The position numbers were made by a program, and so were the translations under genes. DNA of 64,000 nucleotides from NCBI GenBank assembly GCA_025455065.1, contig JALONG010000001.1:62001-126000 (forward strand), given 5' to 3'. The stretch comes from Candidatus Kapaibacterium sp. GTDB lineage: Bacteria > Bacteroidota > Ignavibacteria > Kapaibacteriales > UBA4661. Shown in pieces: positions 28,425 to 37,058 of the stretch; the first letter of the stretch is position 1, and the number at the start of each line of letters is the position of its first letter. The notes below the pieces were generated by a model. It saw only the letters and a list, made by a program, of their open reading frames with translations, was not told where the DNA came from and did not search any database.

Positions 28425-30242
28425 TTACGCAATTTTCTTTTCCTTGATGCAGAGCCTGAGCCAATCACGCTTTGCAAGCAATTCCTGCGTATTCATCACT
28501 TCAGGAGATTTTGAAAAGCGTTGCATTGATTCGGTATGTACAAGCATAAACGCGCTGGAATGTCCATTCCACGCAGTGTTGGGAAGTGTTTTGGTGAGTT
28601 TCATCGTCAGTTCGGAACATTCCTGACGCAGTTCCCTTTCACGCGCAGCCTGTGTTACTGCAATTTCCACAGCCGAGCGGTCAGAATTTACCACAAACAT
28701 CGTTTCGGGGCGTGTTCGCGGTCTGCCGCGTCCGCGCTTAGTTTCAAGTTCGATGTGCTGCAACGTGCCATTGTGCATTTCGAGGGTGTGCGAAGCTGTT
28801 TCGTGATGTTCGACAGCGAGTAATTCCCATTCCTCATGAGGTAACGCCCCGGCAACACGTGATTTTGTGCCGCCTGCGGAACTGTGTTTAGGCAGCGTAA
28901 CACCGATTTGTTCCTCGCTTGTCAGCCACTCCAAAATCCGCACCACTTCTGCATCGTTGGACGTATAAACATCGCAGATATTCCCTTTCGCTCCAAAAGG
29001 CGCATAATACCTCATTCCGCGAAAGAGTTGTTGCAGAGTTTTCGACCAAGCACGCACCAAATCTGCTTTCACAATTACACTTATCGGCTTAATATCCGTG
29101 CCTTCGCCAATCATATCCACCTGCACCATTACATCAATCGCGCCTTCGCGGTACTCCTTCAAAAGCCGCGCTCTGTCTGCTTCGGGGATGTCTTGACCAA
29201 TCCGCGCCGAGCGCACGTGCGGGAAATTCGTTTGCACAAACTCCAGAATTGATGCGGCGTGGAGGTTGCTCATCGCAATAATGAGCATTTGGTGTTTTGA
29301 GGGAACTCTTACATCATCAGGCTTTTCAGCACATTTGTCCGCAAAGCGCTCAAATGCAGGCACCAAAAGCGCTTGCAAATAGACCTCGTGAAAGCGCAGT
29401 TTTTTTCGTGTGAGGAACGTGTCAATGTCCGCAGGAGCGTTGCTTTCAGCTTTTTCGGCAAGTTCCGAAAGCGTCAGTTCCACGACTGCTCCTGTTTCGG
29501 TATTTTTCAGTTTCACGGCATAATCAATTACGTGTGCTTGAACGAGCTTCAGTATGCCGCCTTCAGCGTGAGCGTCACGCAAAAGCACCTCGTGGAGGGG
29601 CTTGTAGAACTGCGTCAATTTCCCTGTTTCGTCTTCGGAAATTTCGAGCGGTATGCCGAAAATGGACTTGTTATCCGACCGCATCGGCGTTCCCGAAAGT
29701 GCGACACTGCACGCAAAAGGAAATTGCTTGATTTTTTCCGCCCACGTGCCGCCAAGCGAGAGATGATGCACTTCGTCGAAGACAAACATACACCGCGCAC
29801 GGCTGCAAAACTGCTTCAGAGCGTCATTGCCGCCGCGCCCGCTTGCGTATTGGTAGGTTGTGATAATGACATCTGTTCCCAAGTGCTGCAAAAATTTTTT
29901 TTCTGAATCGGCAACGCAGAAGGTAAGCGGCGGAGCGCCCAAATTATGCATGAGTGCTGCAAGTTCTTTGGGGTCAGCGTATTGGTCGCGCAAATTGCCG
30001 CGCGGCACGAAAATCACCAATTTTTGTGCTACCGACAGCGCCCGTGCAACAAGAAACGACGAGAGTGCAGTAATCGTTTTGCCATACCCCGGCACAAACA
30101 CGCCCAAACAATTCCGCTCTCCGGCAACAAGTGAAGTCGCAAGACGGCGCAAAAACTCAGCTTGCCCTTTGCGAAAATGAAAGTTTCCGCTCAGAGTTAT
30201 TCCGGGAAGATGTGTGCTGTATGAATGGTGTGGTTGCTGCAT
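28425..30242 (-). CDS. SF2 DEAH-type helicase with AT-hook
   Basis: The 605 residues contain helicase domain 1 with Walker A PGYGKT (51-56), motif II DEVHH (156-160) and motif III SGTPMR, and helicase domain 2 ending in QQLFRGMRYY, a variant of the usual Q-x-x-GR-x-x-R motif VI. Residues 502-509 (KRGRGRPR) form a classic AT-hook, which binds the minor groove of AT-rich DNA; this is unusual in bacterial helicases of this size. Ends are a short N-terminal basic stretch and a helical C-terminus. It stands alone, convergent with Uma2 and divergent from a kinase. DNA repair or defence roles are possible; function unknown. Confidence 0.85.
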   Translation of the reverse strand: MQQPHHSYSTHLPGITLSGNFHFRKGQAEFLRRLATSLVAGERNCLGVFVPGYGKTITALSSFLVARALSVAQKLVIFVPRGNLRDQYADPKELAALMHNLGAPPLTFCVADSEKKFLQHLGTDVIITTYQYASGRGGNDALKQFCSRARCMFVFDEVHHLSLGGTWAEKIKQFPFACSVALSGTPMRSDNKSIFGIPLEISEDETGKLTQFYKPLHEVLLRDAHAEGGILKLVQAHVIDYAVKLKNTETGAVVELTLSELAEKAESNAPADIDTFLTRKKLRFHEVYLQALLVPAFERFADKCAEKPDDVRVPSKHQMLIIAMSNLHAASILEFVQTNFPHVRSARIGQDIPEADRARLLKEYREGAIDVMVQVDMIGEGTDIKPISVIVKADLVRAWSKTLQQLFRGMRYYAPFGAKGNICDVYTSNDAEVVRILEWLTSEEQIGVTLPKHSSAGGTKSRVAGALPHEEWELLAVEHHETASHTLEMHNGTLQHIELETKRGRGRPRTRPETMFVVNSDRSAVEIAVTQAARERELRQECSELTMKLTKTLPNTAWNGHSSAFMLVHTESMQRFSKSPEVMNTQELLAKRDWLRLCIKEKKIA

Positions 30243-30541
30243 GATTCGTAGAGTTCTGTTGCTGAATTACCTTGCAACATTGATATTTACTCTTTTGCTG
30301 CCGATGGATGCGTTGGGGGAGCAAATATAGGTGGTTTTTCGCGGGAAAAAAACTTGTGTATGAATTTTTTTTGACTTGATACAACCAAACACAACATCAC
30401 CCCAAAACCGCATCAATACAAAGCATTTTAGCTATTGAAGGATATTTTACAATAATTCGCAAGGCTTTAGGCTTGTTTTCCTTTTTTCTGTATATTCGTC
30501 TGTCACGCTAGCTAAATTTTACTTGATATTGCGATTGTTCC
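30243..30541. other. Divergent intergenic region, helicase / PAS kinase
   Basis: These 299 bases are AT-rich and contain no gene I can support. The only structure seen is a candidate plus-strand promoter at 30466-30498. Confidence 0.6.
30466..30498 (+). promoter_or_regulatory. Candidate promoter for PAS kinase
   Basis: TTTAG at 30466-30470, 20 bases, then TATATTCG at 30491-30498. The core is identical to that at 27575. The ATG lies 43 bases downstream of it. Confidence 0.35.
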
Positions 30542-32062
30542 ATGATTACTTCGATTGATTCCTCCGTGATTTTCGGGGTTATTGACCACGTTGAGGGGCT
30601 AGGGCTGTTTGAATACAACACATCAACAGGGGCGCTATACCTTTCTCAAGGGTGGCGCAATATTTTTGACGTTGAGTCTGATGCTGAATTAACTATCGGC
30701 GAAACGCTCCAATTCTATAACGAACCCTACAGAAGCCTCTTGCGTAAAGAGGCAAACGAGCGAGCCTCCAACCCAAACGCGCCCATAAATTTTCACCCCT
30801 TCACTCTTGAAGCTGCCATTACCACAGCGCGTCAAAATCAGCGTTGGGTGAGGATGTATCGTCAATTAGCGCAAGCAGACGGGATTGTTATCAGCAGAGG
30901 GTTTGTGCAAGACATTACCACAGAAATAGCCCAACGCGCCTTGCGCGAGGAATACCAATCCCTCTACGACAATGCCCCGTGCGGCTATTTTTCCGTGACC
31001 CGCGACGGCACGATACTCCGCATCAATAATACGCTTTTGGACTATCTCGGCTATCGGCGGGAGGAAATTATCGGCAAAAAATCCATTACCAATTTGATTA
31101 CCCAAAGTTCGGAAGCCATTCGTGAACAACTTGTGAAAATTCTTGATAATGGAGGTGATGATAATTTTGGGGAATTGGAGTTCATTCGCCGAGACAGCAC
31201 GACATTCTGGTGCATGGTAACAAGCAAACCCGTGTACGAACAAGGCACGGAGACTATTCTTTATGCCAATGTTACGGTGATTGATCTCACTGACAGAAAA
31301 GAGTTAGAAGCAGCGCGAAAGCATCAAGAATTTGTTTTGGAATCAAGCCGCATCAAAACTGAGTTTCTGAATATTCTTGCACACGAATTTCGCACACCGC
31401 TTGGCATTATCGTCAGTGCAAGTGATGTTTTGGAAGATTTTATTGCTGCGGGGGGAGAAGAATTTTTTCACCTGCTGAAATCAGGCACAGAGCGCTTAAC
31501 GGTACTTTTGAACAATATCATCACACTGGCAAAAATTGAGTTTGATTCCGAAGGTGTGATTACTGAAGGCAGAACAAATGTACGGAATGCGGTGCGAACG
31601 ATTATCTCGGAATACAGCCCTCATGCGTATCACAAGGGTTTAGAACTTCGGTTAGTTATTGCCTCAGACGTTCCTACAGAGGTAATCCTCGACAGTTTAC
31701 AAGTAGTACGCGTGGCTTCCTTGCTGCTGGACAATGCCATAAAATTCACTGACAGCGGCTCTGTTACTTTAACGGTGGACATTGTACGCGAGCCGGTAAC
31801 ACGGTTGCCGTTTTTACGATTTTCCTTTGCAGACACGGGCATTGGTATTGACGAAAAAGAGTTGGAGTTGATTTTCAGACCATTTTTTCAATCGGAGCGA
31901 GGAATTACGCGGTCTTTTGAAGGTACAGGCATAGGATTGACGATTGCACGGCATCTTGTTCGGAAAATGGGTGGAAGGCTCACGGTGGAAAGTACTTTGG
32001 GACAAGGCACAACGGCGGCTTTCACGATTCCCCTGCAAGAAGAAGTTCTTTTGAACACTTGA
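30542..32062 (+). CDS. Cytoplasmic PAS-PAS sensor histidine kinase
   Basis: The 506 residues have no membrane segment. A first PAS-like domain (about 20-125, ending RGFVQDITTEIA) and a second PAS domain (about 135-250, APCGYFSVTRDGTILRIN ... VTVIDLTDRKE) precede HisKA with His281 in LAHEFRTPLG and the ATPase with N box DNAIKF, G1 ADTGIGI and G2 GTGIGL. No response regulator is adjacent; the gene stands alone and converges with the TPR chemoreceptor, with 15 bases between stops. Signal unknown. Confidence 0.9.
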   Translation: MITSIDSSVIFGVIDHVEGLGLFEYNTSTGALYLSQGWRNIFDVESDAELTIGETLQFYNEPYRSLLRKEANERASNPNAPINFHPFTLEAAITTARQNQRWVRMYRQLAQADGIVISRGFVQDITTEIAQRALREEYQSLYDNAPCGYFSVTRDGTILRINNTLLDYLGYRREEIIGKKSITNLITQSSEAIREQLVKILDNGGDDNFGELEFIRRDSTTFWCMVTSKPVYEQGTETILYANVTVIDLTDRKELEAARKHQEFVLESSRIKTEFLNILAHEFRTPLGIIVSASDVLEDFIAAGGEEFFHLLKSGTERLTVLLNNIITLAKIEFDSEGVITEGRTNVRNAVRTIISEYSPHAYHKGLELRLVIASDVPTEVILDSLQVVRVASLLLDNAIKFTDSGSVTLTVDIVREPVTRLPFLRFSFADTGIGIDEKELELIFRPFFQSERGITRSFEGTGIGLTIARHLVRKMGGRLTVESTLGQGTTAAFTIPLQEEVLLNT

Positions 32063-32077
32063 ACTCAAGACAGTTAA

Positions 32078-34417
32078 TCACCCAACATCAAAACGGCTGA
32101 CGAGTTCTTGCAGGGCAATCATCAAAGCACGTAAATCCTCCGTTGCACGGGCAATTTCCCCAAGGCTTGCTGTTGTTTGGTTAACCGACGAGGACACCTG
32201 CTCGACATTTGTTGCAATCTGCGCCGCCGTTGAAGATTGCTGGTGCAAGGCGCTTGCCGTCTGCTTTACTTTGCCTTCCACTTCTTTTGAGCCACTCACA
32301 ATGCCTTTCAGCGCCTCGCCTGCCCTTTGAGCCAGCGCCAATCCTTCCTGCACTTCGGAATCGCCGCGTTGAATACCGCGCACAGCCTCTGCGGTATCAC
32401 GCTGGATGTGTTTGATGGTACGGCTTATTTGCTTAGTTGCTTCGGCGGTGCGTTCGGCGAGTTTACGCACTTCGTCTGCAACAACAGCAAACCCGCGCCC
32501 TTGGTCGCCCGCACGGGCGGCTTCAATAGCGGCGTTGAGCGCCAAAAGATTCGTTTGGTCAGCAATTTCTTCAATCACTTCGACAATTTCCCCAATCTCC
32601 GCGCTGGAATTGCCCAATTTCTCGACAATCTGTGCTGCCCCGCTCACGACCTGCGCGATATGTTCAATCTTCTGCACCGCCACGCCAACTACCTCTGCGC
32701 CTTCGGAGGCATTGCGCTCGTTATCGTGCGTGATGCGGCTCACGGATGCTGTATTTTCCGCATTTTCGCTAACGGTCTGCGCCATTTCGTCAATCGCTGC
32801 CGCTATTTCCGTCACCTGCGACGATTGCTCTTCGCTTGTTGCTGCCATTTCGCCCGAAGCCGAAGTGATATGCGCCGCGATAACGCTTGTTTTCTCGACA
32901 TTCTCCACAACAATTTCGACAAGTTCCCGCACCGCCGCTACACTGCGATTAAATCCGGCAATAATTTTTGCAATGTCATCCTCTTCACTCGAAGCAGCAT
33001 GAACCGAAGCCGTCAAATCACCCCGCGAAAAGCGCTCCATTGCTGCAAGAATAAGCCTCGCACGTTCTTCCAACGAGGCTTGTTGCGCTCTGACCAAGCG
33101 CAAATTTTCCGCGTCTTTTTCTCGTGTAAGTTGCTGTTCATGCTGCAATTCTGCCCGTGCTTCTTCGACTTTGCGCTCCACCGAGGCTTTTTCTTCCTCA
33201 ATTTGCCGCATGAGTCCTTGCTGGACAGCCAACCGCGCTTTTGTTTGACGAGAACGCACAATCAGCAATCCGATTATCACCAGCAATACCACTCCCGCAA
33301 TAACGGCGTTTCGGAGCGTGTCGCGTTTGCGCTGCTCTTCCTCCCAAAGCCTCGCTGCGGCTTCTTGGCGCTGCAAATCGGAGGATTGGCGGAGTGCTTC
33401 CTGTTTTTTGTTGTTTTCTTCGTTGTAAAGGTCATCCGACACAGCAATGAAGCGCTTTTGGAGCGAAAAAGCCTGTGCAAAATTTTTCCCCGCAGCCGCA
33501 CTTGCAATAAGAATTTCTAACGATTCTTTTTGCCGCAATTTGAAGCCCGAAGAACTGTCAATTCGGTATGCCTCAGAACCATACTCGAAGGCTTTTTGGA
33601 AATCTTTTTTGTCCAGCATAAGCCGCCCCAAGCCTGATAAAATCTCAGACCGCGAGTATAAATCTCCTCCAAGTTTCAACGCCTCGGTGTAATACACCTG
33701 TGCGCTGTCGTAACGCTCCATTCTACGGTATGTTTCGGCAATATTTGCCAAATCTTCCGCCATGCCGGAACGGTCATTGTAAGCGGTTTCTATTGCCAAT
33801 GTTTGAAAAAAATACGGCAACGCCTCAGCGTTTTTGCCCTGAGAACGGTAGGTTTCACCAAGATTATTCGTCGGCGCAGCCATACCGAGCGTGTCGCTAA
33901 TAGTGCGAAAAAGGCGTAGCGACTCGTTTAATGCGGTGATTGCTTGGTCGTATTGCTTTTGGTTTTTGTAGAGCGTGCCAATGCGGTTGAGGCACTGCGC
34001 AATTTTTTTCGTATCGCCCAATTCTTCATATTCTTTCCGCGCTTTTAAGGCAAATTCCAACGCCGGAACGTAGTTCCCAAGCCGATACTGCGCATTGGCA
34101 ACGCTGTACAGCGCAAGCGCCTGATGCCGCTTCGAGCCAAGTTTCTGTGCAAGTTCCCATGCGGTATTGCCGTATTGCAGGCTTTGTTGCGGAAATGTGC
34201 GGGCGAGATTATTGGAAAGCGTACAAAGCAGTTGCACTTTTACCGTGTCGTCGGGGCACTGCTGAATGAGGTTTTTCAACGAGTCGGCGGTATCGGCAAA
34301 AGAAGGGCGCGGCACTGCAATAATGCCGATACAAAACAAAGAATACAGTAAATATCGAGTGTTTGTAAATTTTTTTTCGGAATAACAGCGTGAAACATCC
34401 ATAAAAAGTTGTATCAT
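32078..34417 (-). CDS. TPR-sensor methyl-accepting chemotaxis protein
   Basis: ATG at 34417 is chosen because GAGGGGG lies 8 bases upstream; this gives 779 residues. Order: signal sequence about 21-42, TPR repeats about 45-345, coiled linker, membrane helix ([18 protein letters not shown], about 370-388), coiled coil, HAMP-like segment ([11 protein letters not shown]), and the receptor signalling domain with tip [40 protein letters not shown]. Chemoreceptors normally sense through Cache, four-helix or PAS domains, so a TPR sensor is unusual. The first TPR ([21 protein letters not shown]) matches the TPR-cyclases here. It probably signals to the CheA encoded at 19167-21794. Confidence 0.88.
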   Translation of the reverse strand: MIQLFMDVSRCYSEKKFTNTRYLLYSLFCIGIIAVPRPSFADTADSLKNLIQQCPDDTVKVQLLCTLSNNLARTFPQQSLQYGNTAWELAQKLGSKRHQALALYSVANAQYRLGNYVPALEFALKARKEYEELGDTKKIAQCLNRIGTLYKNQKQYDQAITALNESLRLFRTISDTLGMAAPTNNLGETYRSQGKNAEALPYFFQTLAIETAYNDRSGMAEDLANIAETYRRMERYDSAQVYYTEALKLGGDLYSRSEILSGLGRLMLDKKDFQKAFEYGSEAYRIDSSSGFKLRQKESLEILIASAAAGKNFAQAFSLQKRFIAVSDDLYNEENNKKQEALRQSSDLQRQEAAARLWEEEQRKRDTLRNAVIAGVVLLVIIGLLIVRSRQTKARLAVQQGLMRQIEEEKASVERKVEEARAELQHEQQLTREKDAENLRLVRAQQASLEERARLILAAMERFSRGDLTASVHAASSEEDDIAKIIAGFNRSVAAVRELVEIVVENVEKTSVIAAHITSASGEMAATSEEQSSQVTEIAAAIDEMAQTVSENAENTASVSRITHDNERNASEGAEVVGVAVQKIEHIAQVVSGAAQIVEKLGNSSAEIGEIVEVIEEIADQTNLLALNAAIEAARAGDQGRGFAVVADEVRKLAERTAEATKQISRTIKHIQRDTAEAVRGIQRGDSEVQEGLALAQRAGEALKGIVSGSKEVEGKVKQTASALHQQSSTAAQIATNVEQVSSSVNQTTASLGEIARATEDLRALMIALQELVSRFDVG

Positions 34418-34425
34418 TAAATGTA

Positions 34426-34432
34426 CCCCCTC
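34426..34432 (-). promoter_or_regulatory. Strong ribosome binding site for TPR-MCP
   Basis: GAGGGGG on the minus strand is 8 bases before the ATG at 34417 and decides that start over an ATG 48 bases upstream that would overlap the bestrophin stop. Such a strong site is rare in this window. Confidence 0.7.
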
Positions 34433-34461
34433 GTAACGTTGATAAATACTCCTTTTGCTCG

Positions 34462-35361
34462 TCAAAATTCTTGCACAGGGTCTTCGTTGATGTGTACGCC
34501 TAAAATTTCGTGAACGTTCAAATAAATTGTCCGCGCCATCGAATCAAGCGGCAAATCGTTTGCATCCAAGCCAAACGGCTCTTCGATTTCGCGGGCAATC
34601 ATCTCTATTCCCATGAGCGCATATGCGGCAAACATAATTGCCGGAATTGTGTAATAGCCGTATTTGTCCAAGAGTAAAAATGGCAGCAAACACACATAGA
34701 CCGTGATAAACAACTTGATGTAAAACCCATATGAAAACGGAATCGGTGTGCGTTTAATACGCTCACAAACTCCTGCAATGTCAATCAGCGCGTCATGGTG
34801 CGGCTTGACCGAGCGCAAGTGCGGGTCGGCAATAAGTTTTTGCTTGCGGAGCATTTCCACCCGTGCAAAAAGTTCTGCGCCGATGATATTCGGAATGTGC
34901 ATCACCGACGGCAAACGCTCTAACAATGCGGGGTCTAAGCCTTCTAATTCTTCGTAATGCACTTTATCCCGCAAATGCCCTTTGAGAGCGTGTGCGTAAG
35001 CAGCGATATATTTGGCGAAAAACGTGCGGTTTTCTGCGTCATCCCGCTCCAAAATACCATGCACAATCATTGCAAAACTGCGACTGTTATTGATAAGCGA
35101 CCCCCATGCCTTGCGCCCTTCCCAAAAGCGGTCGTAAGCCGTGTTGGTACGAAAAACCAGCAACAAACTGAGCAACGTTCCCAACAGCGAAAGCAAAATC
35201 GTGTCAATTTTCAGCGAAACAGGAAAATAGTTTTGCAACACAAAGACCAGAACCCCTGTGTACAAGCCGAACAGCACAACACGTTTCAGCAAAATTTTGA
35301 TTGCATCGGTTGTGTGAAAACGAATAAATGCGCGGAAGACTTCGGCGATATTACTGAACAT
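34462..35361 (-). CDS. Bestrophin family anion channel
   Basis: The 299 residues match bacterial bestrophin (formerly UPF0187). They include the early helical segment, the conserved [17 protein letters not shown] segment, the membrane helices [15 protein letters not shown] and [18 protein letters not shown], and the C-terminal [14 protein letters not shown]. Bacterial members form pentameric inner-membrane ion channels. It lies just upstream of the TPR-MCP (44-base gap) and 59 bases after the dihydroorotase stop; whether it is functionally tied to either is unknown. Confidence 0.92.
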   Translation of the reverse strand: MFSNIAEVFRAFIRFHTTDAIKILLKRVVLFGLYTGVLVFVLQNYFPVSLKIDTILLSLLGTLLSLLLVFRTNTAYDRFWEGRKAWGSLINNSRSFAMIVHGILERDDAENRTFFAKYIAAYAHALKGHLRDKVHYEELEGLDPALLERLPSVMHIPNIIGAELFARVEMLRKQKLIADPHLRSVKPHHDALIDIAGVCERIKRTPIPFSYGFYIKLFITVYVCLLPFLLLDKYGYYTIPAIMFAAYALMGIEMIAREIEEPFGLDANDLPLDSMARTIYLNVHEILGVHINEDPVQEF

Positions 35362-35420
35362 GGGTTTTCCTCCTTAAATAGTGGGATGAAAGTAGATACT
35401 TGATAAAGTGTGAACCGAAC

Positions 35421-36716
35421 TTACAAATCACATTCCCAGATTTGTCCGCGATTGATAGCAAATTTCGGTTTTCCCCTAAGGACAAAGCCGCCAAACGGCG
35501 TATTTTTTGATTTTGAGAGGGATTTTGCGGCAGAAAACGTCCATTCTTCGTGCAAATCGGCAATAGTCAGATTCGCCAAAGCCCCTTCCACACAAGACAC
35601 TTGCTGCAAACCCAAGATTTCACGCGGCATGGTGGACATTAGTTCGACAAGCCGCATCATTCCTATATGTCCGGCGTGAACAAGATGTGTCATCGAAAGC
35701 CCGAAGGATGTTTCCAAGCCCGTGATACCGTTTGCAGCCTGCGCAAATTCGAGTTCTTTTTCGTGAACGGCGTGTGGTGCGTGGTCTGTGGCAATGGCAT
35801 CCACTGTGCCATCTTTGACTGCGGTGATGATTGCCTCTATATCTTGTTTTGTGCGGAGTGGCGGATTCATTTTCGCATTGGTGTCGTAATGCCGCACTGC
35901 CTCATCGGTGAGCGTAAAATGGTGCGGTGTTACTTCACAGGTAACGCGCTGACCGCGCAATTTTGCTTGCCGCACAAGGTCAATACTGCCTGCGGTGCTG
36001 AGATGCGAAACGTGATAACGGCAATTCCCATTATGCGCCGCAAGCATAATATCCCGTGCGACGATGATTTCTTCCGCAATAGACGGATAGCCCTTCAAGC
36101 CCAGAATCGCCGAGACTTCCCCGTCGTGCATGGCAAAACCTTCGGTGAGCGTGTGTTCCTCGCAGTGCTGCGAAATCAAGCCATCCACAGGCTTCAGATA
36201 CTTAAACGCCCTGTTCATCACTTCCGCGTTCATCACACACGCACCGTCGTCCGAAAACATCACTGCGCCGTGCTGTTTCAACTCAAGCATTGGTGCGAGT
36301 TCTTTGCCTTCGCGCCCCTTGGTGATGCTGGCGCAAACGTGGACTTCCGTCAGCGTCGTTTTTCCGCGATTGATGATGTATTCCACCGTCGGGGCGTTGT
36401 CAATGGCGGGAATCGTGTTCGGCATACAGCAAACACCCGTAAAACCGCCGTTTTTCGCACTGTCTGTGCCGGTTTGAATCGTTTCTTTGTATTCCTGCCC
36501 CGGTTCGCGCAAATGCACGTGCATATCAAACAAGCCCGGCATTGCCGCTAAAGAGCGTGCATCTATGCGCTTTGTAGCCTTTTCTGCTTTGACAGGTGCG
36601 CTTGTGCAAGCCTGAATCGTGTCACCTTTAATCCAGAGATTGCGGCGTTCATGGAAATTATCGGAAGGGCTGTAAATATCAATGTTTTCAAAGAGAATGT
36701 TGAGCGATTCGGACAT
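35421..36716 (-). CDS. pyrC: Dihydroorotase
   Basis: The 431 residues are a full-length type I (allantoinase-like) dihydroorotase of the amidohydrolase superfamily. Metal ligands are visible in DMHVHLREPG (about 64-73), in HVSHLS, and in ATDHAPH. It catalyses reversible cyclisation of N-carbamoyl-aspartate to dihydroorotate, the third step of pyrimidine synthesis. No other pyrimidine gene is nearby. A GGGATAA-type short repeat lies in its leader just upstream of the start codon. Confidence 0.93.
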   Translation of the reverse strand: MSESLNILFENIDIYSPSDNFHERRNLWIKGDTIQACTSAPVKAEKATKRIDARSLAAMPGLFDMHVHLREPGQEYKETIQTGTDSAKNGGFTGVCCMPNTIPAIDNAPTVEYIINRGKTTLTEVHVCASITKGREGKELAPMLELKQHGAVMFSDDGACVMNAEVMNRAFKYLKPVDGLISQHCEEHTLTEGFAMHDGEVSAILGLKGYPSIAEEIIVARDIMLAAHNGNCRYHVSHLSTAGSIDLVRQAKLRGQRVTCEVTPHHFTLTDEAVRHYDTNAKMNPPLRTKQDIEAIITAVKDGTVDAIATDHAPHAVHEKELEFAQAANGITGLETSFGLSMTHLVHAGHIGMMRLVELMSTMPREILGLQQVSCVEGALANLTIADLHEEWTFSAAKSLSKSKNTPFGGFVLRGKPKFAINRGQIWECDL

Positions 36717-37058
36717 GGCGACAGGGATAAAGGAAAATGGATGAGGGATAAGGGCTGCCGTGATTTAGGTGTGAATGCAAGATACGACGCACTTTTGAGG
36801 TATGCAAAAAGGAAATAGCACGAAAAGAACTAAGCTCTCGAAATTGGAAGCGCATTTTTTGGATAAATCTGGAATCCGATTCCGGATTTGTCCTAAACGA
36901 ACAAGAGAAAGCGCTTCAATGCTTGGTTTCAATTTCATAACGTAAAACAATCTCATTCAACACTATTTCATTTCATGGCAAAATTGACCGAAAAGCCGAT
37001 AGTAGCAGTGTGCGGGTGCGGTCGTGGAGAACATTTTTTGAGGGTTAAACAATGCGCT
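36717..37058. other. Intergenic region with nested inverted repeats
   Basis: No gene is supported in these 342 bases; a 63-codon minus-strand frame has no protein-like character. The notable structure is a nested inverted repeat. An imperfect palindrome at 36861-36893 (core 36865-36889, 11 of 12 bases paired around one central base) lies inside an outer pair at 36843-36853 and 36911-36920 (GGAAGCGC against GCGCTTC). It could be a folded RNA leader for pyrC, a terminator remnant, or a protein-binding site. Confidence 0.6.

Noticed and set aside
32327-33520. Plus-strand 397-codon open frame
   Set aside because: Antisense shadow of the TPR chemoreceptor; Cys/Phe/Asn/Arg-rich peptide without domain character.
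35667-36551. Plus-strand 294-codon open frame
   Set aside because: Antisense to dihydroorotase, which has all metal-binding motifs.
36765-36956. Minus-strand 63-codon frame upstream of dihydroorotase
   Set aside because: No recognisable protein features or ribosome site, and it coincides with the nested inverted repeat, which explains the conserved-looking sequence.
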